Shown here: in pieces, positions 22,926 to 40,784 of the stretch
How positions within the stretch are numbered: the stretch's first letter is position 1
How the letters are laid out: the number at the start of each line of letters is the position of its first letter
Assembly: GCA_030272155.1 (NCBI GenBank)
Contig: CP126194.1
Span: 2,285,501 to 2,349,500 of the forward strand
Length of the DNA stretch: 64,000 nucleotides
Source of the DNA: Tetradesmus obliquus
Taxonomy: Eukaryota > Chlorophyta > Chlorophyceae > Sphaeropleales > Scenedesmaceae
Reading direction: 5' to 3'
Made by a program: the position numbers and the translations under genes
Notes under the pieces: model-generated
What the model was told of the DNA's origin: nothing
The model's input: the letters and a program-made list of their open reading frames with translations, nothing else
Databases searched by the model: none

Positions 22926-25900
22926 GGCTGACGTACAGCGGCTTTTGATGCAGCTGTCGCTGGCCTAGATGAAGCCGTTGCTGCCTTGCCTCCCAAAGCA
23001 CCCGCAGCTGCAGGTTTTCCAGCAGCAGCTGTGTGTGCAGGCTCCTTGGACCCAGGCTTCCTGCCCTGCTGCTTTCCGCTGCTGTTGCCAATTGCCGCAG
23101 CAGCTGCTCCCTGCTTCTTCTGCACACCAACAAGCCATCGCATCTCCCCACTGGTTAGATCCAGGCCAGGAGCAGGCACAGCAACAGGCGCAGCACCTGG
23201 CCTGTTTGGCTTCAGCACTGGCAAGCTTGCAGCGCTGACCCGCTGCATGGATTTAGGCGGAGGGATGCTGCCAGGCCTAACCCTCACTGCTGCGGCATGT
23301 GCCTTGCCAGATCCAGCAGCAGCAACAGCCACAGGCTGCCAAGGTTCTAGCCGAGTGAATCGGATAACTCCAAGGTATGTGGAGGCTACTGCTCCGGGTG
23401 TGTTGCCGACCATTTCGAAGCAGGTCTCGGTTTTATCGGAACCAGAAGCTGGGAGGTCAATTGTGCCGATGTACTGGCCGCCAAGGATGCTCTGCTGACA
23501 CCAAGCAGCACATAGCAGACAAAGGTAGTAGGTGAGGCGCCAGCATGCAGCAGAGTAATCAGCTGGTGCGGTGATGGAGCCTAGCTTCTTACAAGATCCC
23601 TGGGGCAGAGTGTGCGGAATGCATCAAGTATGACACACCATGCACATGGGGCTGTGCAGCGTGCACGTGGATGGCTTTGCAACAGCAACAGCCTGGAGTG
23701 CAGTGGCAGCATTGCCTGTGTGGCAGTATGCATCTGCATGTGTTTTTGAAATAAAGCACAGCAGTGGAAGTCCTGCTCACCAGTGCTGGAAGCTGAGCAG
23801 TCAAGGATGGTGCAGCTCCTGCCTTGATGCGGTCAAAGCTGCCAACCGACAGCTTGAAGATGCCCTGGCTCTTGGCCGTGTAGATGACAACTACTTCATA
23901 ACTGCCCGCCATCTCAACCTGCAGCACCACGCAGCACATAGCACACAGCCGCCATCACTTGCCGGACTGTGGGTCTCAAGGCAGAGCAGCCCTGTGCATA
24001 CAAACCTGCGCTAAACCACCACAGCCAGTATTGTGCTGTGGGTGCAAGTTAGCTTGCCGTGCTTCTTTGAGCCAGGCAGCGCGTGGGCATCAGCCATCTC
24101 TAATCAACTCCACTTCTCTGTGCAGCGCGTAATCATCACTGGCGATCATATGCGCAAACCGCCCTGTACAACTGATGCTGCACCTGCGCACAACACCAGT
24201 GCCGTACCTGAGTTGCAAAGCACAGCCTGTCCCCAATGTTGCTGAACCCATGCGCGCCATTTGCCAGCAGCGTCACGTGCCCCGGCGTCCGCTCATGCGC
24301 GCCGTCAGGCAGGAAGTTTGTGACACTCCAGCCTGACAGCCCCAGGTAAAACACTGGCTTTGTCATGCTGTCAGGATCTTGCACGATGGATTTCCACCAA
24401 GCTCTGGCAGCATCTGACATCAGCTTTGCGAGGCGCCTGCCTTCCTCCCCGGTGACCTCGTTACAGGGCAGCTCAATGTGTGAGTCGCCTTGGAAGCGGT
24501 AGACCTTGTTGGTGCGGCCGATCCACTTGTACTCCTTGTGCCTGGGTGCAGGTGAATCGTACACATATGTTTTGGTTTCTTAGCGAGTCACAGACAGCAA
24601 GCAGATGCTTAATGCTGTGGCTGCTGGCATCCTACGGGACAGGTGCAGCAGGCAGTGTCATCACCGCACTTCAAGCCAGTGGTCCAGAATGGCAAGCTTA
24701 AGAGCTGCAGTAGCACTGACAGCACGCAGCACCCATATCCTACGCAACTGTTGCAGCCAGCAACCCTTCACCCAGCCAGTCAGCATACAGAAGCCCAACA
24801 TGTTGATTGCCCAATCAACTTCAAACACTCCATCCCATCCCATCCCAGCCAGAGCAAGCCTTGCAGTCTCATTTGAAGTCACACACAGCCAGCCCCCTGC
24901 TAGCCCACCTCACTCCAATGCAGTTCTGGAAGCCCTGCAGCTTTGCATCAGCAGACAGGTTGTAGTACTTGACCAGCTCCCTGTTGGCGTAGCCGCCGCT
25001 GTCAAAGTTGAGCAGAGGCTGCGGCCGCTCGATCTGCCTGCAGGTTTTTGAAAACAGAATGGTGTTACATAGCAGCAATGGTGTTACATAGCAGCAGACA
25101 GCAAGACACAAGACAGGCTTCTACTCCGTTGCTGGCTGCATGAACAGATGTGGAGGCATGTCTGGCGTGCAGTGTAGCGGCGGGCCAAAAGGAGGAGCTT
25201 CCAGCTATTGCTGTGCTTCCGCCACTGCCATGCTTCAAAGTGCTTTCAGGCTGCTGCTGCTGCTGCTGCTGCTGCATGTGCTGTCATTAGCTGCTGTCGC
25301 CAATCATTGAGTCGACCCTCACCGCCTGTCACCAGCTAGCTTTGGCACACTGTTGGCGTCCCAGCACATCGGCCCCATCGAAAACACAAGGCGCTCCAGC
25401 TGCTGCTGCGTCGCCTTGCTCGTGCCCCTGCGGCCACTACTGGGTGCCTCATCCCCAGCAAGCACTAGGTTCTGCAGGCTGATTCCATCCCAGGGTTTGT
25501 GCGGCAAGGCATTTTCTGAGATGCCTGCCAGGGCAGCGATTGTTGGCAGGATGTCTGTTATGTCTGTCAGCGTGCTGTCAATAACGCCAGCCTGGACCCC
25601 GGGGCCTGAGATTGTGAGGTAGTTGCGCACCCCGCCTTCCTCCACATCCCTCTTGTAGCCCTGCATGCGACTGGGCATGCGCTGTGGGCGCAGCCAGACA
25701 GCAGCAGCAGGCATACAGGCGTGGCAGGCAGAAACATTGGGAGTTGGTGACCGCAGCTAATGAGTGCTGCTCCAGGCCGAGAGTGCCGCTATCAGAGTAC
25801 AGCTGGATGCCCCTGTCATCAAGCAGATTGAGAGCTGCAGCGCACGCTGAAGCAATTGCTGCTGCATATGCTGCCCGCTGTGTCACCTTAGTGCAACCGC

Positions 25901-28783
25901 ATGTCAGGAGATGCGTGTCAGGACTCAGTCGGCATGGCACCATGCACGGCTCTGCTGCTGCTGCAGGTGGGTTACTCACCTTTGACTTAGGAAGCTCCCC
26001 AAGGAACATCTCTGAGCCATTATCGCTCATGACCATGACGTAGGTGTCTTGTTTGAATGCGCTGCCGTCAAGGTACTCGAACAGCCGGCCCAGCACATCA
26101 TCCATGTACTCCAGCATTGCCCACACCTGTCGAAGCAAGCGTAAAAGGTGTTATATAACATGTTACATGTGTTGTGCTACAAAGCAAACAGCCGCTGTAC
26201 AGCCGCCCAGCACGTCGTTGGAATACACCAGCATTGTCCACACCTGCCAGGGTGACATGTGACAGTGTTACTCACAAGAAGCGGCACATGCTATACGTGC
26301 ACTACAACGTCACCCACACCTTGCAGGATGACAAGGGCATGCATGCAATGATTGAAAACAATGAAGTCGTCCTAAGAACCTGCAAGACCTGGAGCAATGA
26401 CACAGGAAACTGTGGTTCTAGAGACACAATTGTACACACATGTGCCATGTTGGCACCAGCCTAAGAGCAGGCCTGCTGTGGCAACATGGCAGCCAGCTCT
26501 GCACAGATTGTCGTTGCGCACCTCTGTTGTGGATGGTGAGATGCCGTACTGTGCTGCCAGTGGCCTGTACTTGGCCTTGTAGGCCTCTGGGGAGGGGCGC
26601 GTCCACTTGGGGCCCTCACCAGGGCGCATGGAGCCCCTGCATATGTTTCATACAGAAAAAAAGGCATATACACAGCTACATGGGTCGATGGTGTTTGATT
26701 GTGGTGGATCTGCGCTTGTAAAGTGGGGCGCATGGATCCCCTGCATGCAGCATATGTGTGACCGCCTCCTTGCATGTATATGTTGACATGGCACGTGCAT
26801 CGTTGTTGGCCATTGATTCCAATAGCGACTGATGCTGGTACACGCCTGCAGCTGCTGTGACTGTCGCTGCTGACACTGCCAGGCACCTGAGGAGTACTGG
26901 TTGGCTGACTCGCCGCAGATTCACGCATAGGTTGAAGCCAGCGCTGCTAGGCAGCCACATAGCTGCTGCTACATGCAGCGCTGCTCTGCGTGCTGCTCTG
27001 TCGGCCCTGCTGCTGCACGAACCAGCCACTTGCTATACACTGACCTGTGAATTGCGTTGGGTGCATAGTACAGGAAGAAGGGCTGGCTGGATCCCGCCTG
27101 GTAGTCCAGCCATGTGAGCATCTTGTCCATCAGCACCTGCTCCATCAGGCCATGCGTCTGCACATACTCGCCATTGTGCCTGCAACAAAAATAACACGCA
27201 GATGTAACATGTTAGGTAACAACTTCCTGGAAAGTGACTTGGACAAGTTTTCATCAAGCACCTGCTCCATCAGGCCATGTGTTTGTACATACTCGCCGTT
27301 GTGCCTGCAGCCACACAGCACAGCACAGCACAGCATACTGATAGCTGCACAGATCGCACGAAATGCCGTGCAACATGAAGCATGCTACACTTGATGCCTG
27401 CAGGAGGGCTTCAGGGCTTATCATGCTGTTCTGGGCAGGTGCATACCAAATCGGACAGCGCTGCTGTTGCATGGCGGCAGCTGCTTCTTTTTTCTATGCA
27501 GCTGCCGTTGCTGCTGCTGCTGCTGTACGGCATCTCCTGTCAGCTGTACGCCTATCAGCAGGCTGCTCAGTTGCACAGTGGCTCAAGCAGCGCTGCGTCT
27601 CACTGCATCAGGTTGTCCAGGTGGATGTACTGCTCAGGCTGCCAGCTCTCCTCAAAGCCCACGTGCCATGGCTCGTAGCCCAAGCTGCGGCCGTTGTGCC
27701 TGCAAGGAGAGCCCGTGGCAGCAACAAACCTCTGTCAGAGGCCTGAACAGGGGAGCTGTTTCACATGTGTGCAGTGCGCTGTCACAGGTGGAACAGGACT
27801 CGAGAGCAGCAGCACAGTAGAGCAACACGTACTGAGCACAGCAGAGCTACGACAGCATGCTGCATTGCTGGATGCGTAGATGCTTGTATACTGCTGTCAG
27901 CTTTGTGTTGTCCTTTCCGCAGCTTCCAGCAGCATTTGCTGCTGCTGTACAGGGACCTGGCTGCTCACCATTTGCCAAAGTGGGCAGTCTTATAGCCAGC
28001 CGCCTGCATGAAGCGCCCAGCAGTCACCTCCGCCCTGTTGATGAAGTCGTAACCTGCAGTCAACACGACAGCAAGCACACAAACAAGCTTACGGCCTGCA
28101 TTTGCATTCATGCAGCATTGCTTTGCAGTGCAATATGCCTGCATGTCTGCTGCACCATGGAGTTGCCAGCACTTGAAGCAGGGCGAGGATGCCAGTAAGC
28201 AAGCAGATATGTCTGCACGTGGCAACTGCTCCACTGTCACGCCGTGCTTCATGGCTGCCAACTGCTGGCGTTTAATCATTGACGTGGCCGTGCAACTGCA
28301 GTTGCCGCTGCTGCCGCTACTGCCGCTGCTGCCACCACTGCTGCCGGCGCCGCTGGCACCGCTGCTGCTGCTGTCGCGCACCTCCAGACACCAGCATGGT
28401 GCCTGTCTTTGGGTAGCTGCGCCCGGTCAGCAGCGCGGCGCGCGACTGCGCACACATTGGCGTGGTGTAGAAGTTATCAAACAGCACTCCATTGCGGATG
28501 AAGCTGTCGAGGTTTGGTGTATTAGGGTGGGCTGGTGTGCCATCCCTGGGGTACAACATGCCGACGTCATCCCAGCCCTGATCATCTGTAAGGATTACTA
28601 TGAAGTTGGGCCGTTTGCCTGCTGCTAGGGGTGGAATAGGCACGCCCTTTGGCTGCGGCTCTGACAGGGCTGCAAGGAAGGACAGTGTGCATGAGGTTCA
28701 AGGCAGGTTGTTTGCTTGATGCATGAGGCTGCTGCTGGAGATGGGGGCTCACCAACGTACCAGAACAAAAGCCTGGTGAGCAT
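22643..28783 (-). CDS. Sulfatase (arylsulfatase family) with long polyQ C-terminal extension
   Basis: Twelve exons on the minus strand: 28783-28753, 28669-28382, 28053-27969, 27699-27604, 27179-27045, 26636-26522, 26126-25980, 25660-25323, 25037-24909, 24541-24208, 23918-23781 and 23494-22643. All are in phase, for about 895 aa. The N-terminus (MLTRLLFWYVALS) is a short possible signal sequence. RPNFIVILTDDQGWDDVG holds the metal-binding Asp pair (39-40). The formylglycine site is Cys83 in MCAQSRAALLTGR, with Gln where Pro or Ala is usual. Next come AAGYKTAHFGKWHNG, QPFFLYYAPNAIHR, VMSDNGSEMFLGELPKSK, GVRNYLTISGPGVQ and NCIGVRHKEYKWIG. The last exon is an Ala/Lys/Gln-rich extension with a polyQ run at 22892-22923 and no domain I recognise. 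The enzyme is expected in the secretory route or periplasm, for example in sulfate scavenging. Introns carry partial copies of exons 5, 6 and 7. Confidence 0.88.
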
Positions 28784-28977
28784 ATCATAGCAAGCGTGGT
28801 GGGTGCAACTGCTCAGGGTGCTGGTCTCTGTCTGGTGGCTCATGCTGGCGTGAAATCAGCAAATTTAACCCAGCGACGACTGAATGGCGCAGTGCAGTGC
28901 ATAGAAGCTGCTGTAAAGCTTCTGGCATGTCAAATTCAGCCAGACCCACCCAATATTCAGCACCTGCCACTTTCTGC

Positions 28978-29021
<44 letters not shown>

Positions 29022-30048
29022 AGTCTGGTAACCCCACCTGGCGGCACACAATCCTCAGGCTGATAGGAATTTTGCCGGTTTGATAGTGTATCAGAAGATC
29101 CTGCAGGCACGGTAGAATCAAACATGGCTGGGTTGCAAAGACGCCCTTGTCGAAATCCTGAAAAGTTCAGCCTCGACTTCCATCTTCGGGGTACCAGCAT
29201 CTCCGATGGCTGCTTATGCTGCTGGATAGAATGACTAGAGCACAGCATCAGTGCAAGCTGTCTCCTCGCATATGTGAAAACGGAAGTCGTTCCACTATGG
29301 CCAACCTGTGACTGCAGAAACTCCAGCTGTAAGCAGTAAGGATAACAAACAGACAATTTCAACGGGTATTATGATGACAACACGCTCCATGATGCCGTGA
29401 TTGCATGCAGTCACCGCATGGTTGTCTGGCAGGACTCGAGATCACAGACTTGCGTACAACCTACATGGTACCACACCACGATTATAATGTCAAACGTGAA
29501 ATACGATGCGGGCAACTGCTGCTGATCGACTTTGAACCTTGTCACCTGTATCACCGGCTATGGTCAGCAGGAAGGTCAACCTTGCTAGCAGCGTGCCTGT
29601 ATTAGGAGTTGCAGGCTGTACAGTTTGCAACAGCTGAATGCAACATATTGCTCAATCGCATATCTAGAAGGCGGCCCCGCCACTATGGCTGCTTCAACTT
29701 TAGGAATCCTGGTGCTGCGCATGCTGCTCCTGCTGTACTTGTTCTCAAGTGTGCTGGCACTGCTGCGACAGTCACAATTGCAGTGACTAATAGTTTAGCA
29801 GGTAAACACAGCTCATGTGTCACCGCATTCATCCTTGCAACCAGACGGGGTCAATGCCGCTTGTAGCAACCCCTGTTTACACCTGCTGCAAGTGCTGCAT
29901 GCAGTGCCCTAGCCAAGCAGGGCCACATCGCAGGGGATGGATTCGGCCTGAAGCACAAGCCAAATGCGTTATGGTGATCACATAAAAGACCAACAAGATG
30001 TACAGCTTGATGGACGCTAGAACCCATTACTAATTCCACACAACCGCC
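28784..30048. other. Intergenic, sulfatase promoter and SEL1L 3' region
   Basis: 1.3 kb. The only notable element is a (CTG)14 run at 28980-29021. No gene supported. Confidence 0.45.
28980..29021 (+). repeat. (CTG)14 microsatellite, intergenic
   Basis: Fourteen uninterrupted CTG units about 200 bases upstream of the sulfatase start. Confidence 0.95.
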
Positions 30049-35702
<5,654 letters not shown>

Positions 35703-36024
35703 TTGCGTTCTTCTCATCATTGTCTTACACTGCCGCGTTCATCCATTGCAAAAAACGAGGCTGGAGTACACACTAGGTGCAGACAAACTTGTGTTTTGGG
35801 TGGTGCACCTGCTGCTGCTGTACAAGATCTACACTGCCACATGAACGTCGCTTAGATTACAAAAACCACCTCCACCTTCACGCTTCTCAGCAACACTTCA
35901 GTATCGAGGCAGCCTAGCAAAGTTACTGATGGCAGGGCCCCTAAAACCACCATAACTGACAGCAGTTGCAACAAAGGACGGCCGTGCGCATGCCTCATTG
36001 GCACCCAACTTCTTCAGCTGCTCC

Positions 36025-36260
36025 TCAAAACTGCACATTGTTCTTCTCAAAGTCCTTCATGATCATGCCTGCAGCACATGAACACCACATGAGCAATTAT
36101 CAGCAATATCATCGTGCTGTCTCTGCTGGCAGCAGCACACAGAAGGTGCTGCATGAGCGTGCCGATATGTGCATGCTGGTGGCATCTTTTGCTGCTGTTC
36201 ATTGTTGAAGCTGCTGAGTGTGACGGCTATGGTGTGTCGTCATGAGGTGACTGGCACGCA

Positions 36261-36294
<34 letters not shown>

Positions 36295-37611
36295 ACCAGC
36301 CTGCCATGCCAGCAAGCTGCAACTGATGTTCTGCTGGCGGATGCACAGCGCGTCAGTGCTGCCACTGCTTATCTCAATACTTGATGCGGCTGGCATCATA
36401 TGCTCTTTCTCACCTAGCTGCAGGTGTACCACGCCGCCTGACACTGTCTGCAGCCTGAACCTGTCCCCTGGTGAGTACACCACCTCCTCCACACGCAGCC
36501 GCGGCGCACCGCCCACAAAGAAGGCCGCGATGCGCTCTCCAACCGAGCCCTGCACATGCAGCAGCAAGAACAGCAGCTGGCAACTGATGCAACTGCAGCC
36601 ATGGCATCAGTGCCAGGCATGAGTACACGGAGCTGACGGCTGGACGTGCCCTGTGAACCCTTGCTGACATGTGCTGTCACCAAGCACAACAGCTGCGTCC
36701 CCGTTGCTGATTTTCCCCTGCTGGCCAAACCGCACCGGGCTCGCTTGTTGATGTCAAGTATTACGGGTTGCTGGCCTAGACCAGCATGCTGGCTGCTGCT
36801 TACTGCTTCTGCTGTGCTGTCCCTGACAGGCGGGTGAATTCAGGCCGCAGCTGTCAGGCCTGCCAGCGACACTCAAGTTGCAGGACTGCTGGTGCCCATA
36901 TCGGGGCCTTGACAGTTGTGTTCATCGCTGCTGCTGTCGCTATTGCTGGTGTCGGTGCCTTGCTGCTGTACCTACCTCAGGCAGCCAGGTGGGGCAGTCT
37001 ATTTCGTATGTGCCTGGCGCTGTGGGTATGTGGCAGAACCCGTAGCCTCCTGCAGCATTCGCCAAACAAAGTACTTGTTCTTGCAGTAAGGTAAGACATC
37101 CCTGTCACGCTATTGCTGATTGCAGGAAGCATGCAAACGCTTTTGCATTGCTGGCAGCACACCGTTGTTGTTGCACGCCACAGCTGCGCTTGCTGTTGCC
37201 GTGCATATCACTGGCTTCACCATCAGCAACTCACGTAGCTCGTTGCGGCCATGCACATCTTGGCTCCATATCTGGAAGTGCAGCTTTGGCCAGCCCAGCA
37301 GGCCTCTGCATGTGTAGTGTACATCTACAGGATGCGACCAGACCGCCATGTCCCCATCTGCTGGGCAGTCTGTCTGTGTTTGTCCTTGGTCTAAGCCCTC
37401 TACTAGTTCCCAGCTTCTGCCCGCATGCATACCCCACTGCAGATGACACAGATTGGCGTCAGGCCTATGCTGCTGCCTCATGCAGAGTTTGAATGAATGT
37501 TACGTGGGGAGCACCAGCTCTTGCTACTGATGCGCTTACTTTGCAGAATACGCTGTGTCCTGGAAATCCAGATGCTCCTAATACCTGCCCAATCACGTGC
37601 AGCTCTGCCAT
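36025..37611 (-). CDS. B9D2: B9 domain-containing protein 2 (ciliary transition-zone MKS complex)
   Basis: Five exons, 37611-37540, 37436-37235, 37049-36976, 36549-36414 and 36068-36025, give 175 aa, the same length as human B9D2. The single B9 domain spans the protein: [121 protein letters not shown] and the end [14 protein letters not shown]9D2 works with B9D1 and MKS1 at the ciliary transition zone as part of the membrane diffusion gate, so its presence implies the organism can build cilia at some stage. It is divergent from ELP4 across 296 bases. Intron 4 contains a triplet run at about 36260-36293. All splice phases close. Confidence 0.95.
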
Positions 37612-37907
37612 CGCTTAGTCAAGGTGTGGCCAGTTTGCACACCATCAATGAAATTTGGGTATCAGCAGCTGCATCGCGAGCAGTACAATTGCCGGGAAAA
37701 ACTGTTTGAGGCCAATCAATGAAGAAAGAGAGCTGCCTCATCTGCTCTCTATTAGCTGTCGACAACTTTCTGCAGTTGTCAGCTAGGGCTTTTGGTTGAG
37801 GGCTGAAGATGCAAACGTCGTGCAAATAAACACATCGCTATCAACGATGTTGATATTCGCATCCTGCACTGCTTGAGCGATCCATTTTAGCACCAGCAAG
37901 CAGCAGC
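37612..37907. promoter_or_regulatory. Compact bidirectional promoter B9D2 / ELP4
   Basis: Only 296 bases separate the divergent start codons of B9D2 (minus) and ELP4 (plus), so both promoters and both 5' leaders lie here. No clear TATA box or known motif was recognised. Confidence 0.55.
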
Positions 37908-39651
37908 ATGAGCGCCTTTATACGCCGGCAGCCTGGTGCTGCAGGCACCCGAACCCCGCTTGATCTCGGCACACGACCCGGACTGCATGGTCAAGTTCTC
38001 ATATCCACGGGCTTGGCTGGGCTGGACCGTCTGCTGGGTGGTGGGCTGCCCCTGGGCTCCATCCTGCTGCTGTTGGAAGACAGCAGTACGCAGCAGCACC
38101 TCAACCTCATGAAGTGCTTCATGGCAGAGGGCATCTGCTGCAAACACAGTGTGGCATGGGTCACAGCGCAGCAGCTAACACCGGAGAGCACTGCAGCATT
38201 CCTGCCTGACCAGGCCCGCAGCGTGGGCAGCAGCAGCAGCAGTGGCCAGGTAGGGCACCTCAACACAGATGACTGCGCGTGCATCATGTGTGATACGCAT
38301 ATGCATGCAGACTCTGTTACTATGCATGCTGTACACTCACATTCTGGTCCACTGTTCGATTGCATTGACCAAGCAACAAGATATGTGCATGAATAATGAG
38401 GTGTGGTGTGATGGAGGCTGACCTGTAACTACTGTTGCTGCCCCCGCTACTGCAGGCAGCCCAGCAAGCCAGCAGCAGCAGCAGCACAACCACAGCAGCA
38501 GCAGCCAGCAGTGCAGCAGCACCAGATGATGGGCTGAAGATTGCTTGGCAGTACCGCAAGTACATCCAAAGCCAGCAGCGCGCAGAGCCAGCTGCACCAG
38601 ACAGGAGCAGGACTAGCAGTAGCAGCAGCACCAGCAGGTGCGACAGCAGCACACCTTGTGCAACTACGCATTCCGTCTCAGCTGCATGTCGCTTGCGTAC
38701 TGTGTGTGTGCATGCTGCAGCGTCCTTAGCTGTCCATGAATTGCCATAGTCAACACCACTGCACCCCTAGTATCCTTGCGTCCCGCGACTGCAGTGGCAG
38801 CAGCAGCAATACATACCACTGCACTGACGCATGCTTCCTGCGCCCGTGCTGCAGTGCAACAGGATCCAGTAGCAGCAGGTGTAGCAGCAGCAGCAGCGCA
38901 GCCAAGAATGTAGCAGCTGGCATCGGCAGGGAGTGGTGCAGGCAGTACGACCTCACCAAGGGCCTCACCCCTGCACAGCTAGCAGGTGCAAAGATCACAA
39001 CCTGCTGCTGCACCAGCAGCAGCAGCAGCAGTGAAGCCAGCGGTGCCGCAGCAGCAGCAGGCGCAGCAGCAGCAAGCTTCGTGCAGCGATTCCAACCTAG
39101 CGGGCCTATACCAGGTGAGCTGGCAGGAGCAAGAGCTGTTGCATTGTCGCAGCATATGCGGCTTGCAGGTGCCAGCACAATCATGTTTGCCTGCCGGCAG
39201 CTGTTCTGTCAAGTTGCTAACCTTTGGATGGTTCCGCCTGCATCAGTTGCAGCTGATGCCAAGCAAACTTGCCTCTGCACCTTGTGTTCACTCAGCAAGG
39301 AACGCATAACAGCACACCTACACCATGGTTCATCGGTGTTGATTGTGCTCATGTCTGCTGCACATCTGCTACTGCAGTACCAAGCAGAGACCCAGGCTCT
39401 ATAGGCAGGCTGGTCATCCAGTCACTAGGCAGCCCTGACTGGTGGCCCAGCAGCAGCAGCAGCAGCAGCAGCAGCTTGTCAGTCGTGGAGTCTGGCATCG
39501 TGTCTGCCCTAACAGAGCTGCGGTTGCAGATTCAGGACGCCACCTGTGCTGCGCTGGTCACATGCCCAGCAGGTGCGCAACCGACTGCAGTGAGCAGCTG
39601 TACACACGCGTTTTGTGACAGTCTTGTATCAGAAGATGTTTGCAACTCTCT

Positions 39652-39690
<39 letters not shown>

Positions 39691-39747
39691 CATAGCAGCA
39701 GATGCACATGAATTTGAGTGGCGGGCGCGTGCAGCAGCAGCAGCAGC

Positions 39748-39780
<33 letters not shown>

Positions 39781-40784
39781 CAGCAGCAGCAGCAGCAGCA
39801 GCAGCGCAGCAGCAGCAGCAGCAGCAATAGGATGCACAATCCTCAATACATCCATCAAGATACCGGCAGTGCCTGATGTGCTGCTTGCTGCACGTCACTG
39901 CGCTGCACTGCGATGCAACCCACAGCAGCCCAGCAAGCTCAGCAACGTAAATCAAATGCCAGCAAATGCCATTGCTGCCTGCGTTCCAATGGATGTGCAT
40001 GCACGAAGTGTGGGCACATTACAAACCAGTGCACATCACTGTCAGCCATCTTTTCTCCCCGTGCGCTGCTGCTGCTTCTGCTGGTGCTCCTGCCTGCAGG
40101 GCTGTTCAGTGAATCATTCCAGGCGCGGCTGCAGCACCTGGCTGATGCCGTGCTGCGCATCCAGTGCCTGGCAGACAACACCGACGTGTACAGGCTGCTG
40201 CCAGACCCCACCAGGTGAGCTGCAGGCGGCGGGGCAATACTTTGCACAGCGAGATAAGCTGACATTGTGCAATGGTTGTGTGAAACCGCATTGTGCTACA
40301 GGACCGGAAGCACACATAGCTTTTAGTTCTCCTGCCCTCGGTTGTCAAACCAGCCGGTTACTTGCGTGTGGGGGTGATGCTGCACTTCCTGCACTTGCGT
40401 GCCTGCTGTCAGGTGCAAGCCAGGCGGTTAGTTACCCTGCTGGTGATAAAGTGTGTATGGCTGGTCCACTGCCTGCTCCCTCCTGTCTGTACATGCGCGT
40501 AAATTTGTTTTTTTACATGCGTGCTGCGCAGTGCGAGTGCGCTGCTGGAGGTGCGGCGGCTGCCCCACCTGGGCCTGCTAAGGCAGCGGCACACAGAAGA
40601 CAAGCTGCACCTCATCCGCCACAAGCGGCGCAGCATCAGCATCTCAGTGCTGGACCTGCTGCCGCTGGAGGCAGTGGAGCAGCAGCACAGCGCAGCAGAT
40701 GCAGCAAAGAAGGACGTTCCTGCTGTTGCAAAGATCTGCGGCAGCGGGGCTGGGAAAGGAAATACCAACGTGCTGGATTATTGA
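37908..40784 (+). CDS. ELP4: Elongator complex protein 4
   Basis: Exons 37908-38249, 38456-38637, 38855-39114, 39378-39572, 40100-40214 and 40532-40784 give 448 aa. ELP4 is a RecA-like subunit that forms the Elp456 ring of Elongator, which modifies wobble uridines of tRNA. Evidence: LISTGLAGLDRLLGGGLPLG (Walker-A-like region, degenerate as in the family), DGLKIAWQYRKYIQ, REWCRQYDLTKGLTPAQLAG, GRLVIQSLGSPDWW, CAALVTCPAG, RLQHLADAVLRIQCLAD, and the end LLEVRRLPHLGLL with RHKRRSISISVLDLLPLE. Ser/Ala runs expand the loops. Intron 4 carries long CAG-sense runs. The gene shares a promoter region with B9D2 on the opposite strand. All phases close. Confidence 0.93.
39654..39689 (+). repeat. (CAG)12 in ELP4 intron 4
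   Basis: Twelve CAG units on the sense strand, mid-intron and not abutting the acceptor. Confidence 0.9.
39733..39826 (+). repeat. Interrupted CAG repeat in ELP4 intron 4
   Basis: About 94 bases of CAG/AGC triplets broken by GCG units. It would encode Gln/Ser/Ala runs but lies between exons 4 and 5. Confidence 0.9.
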
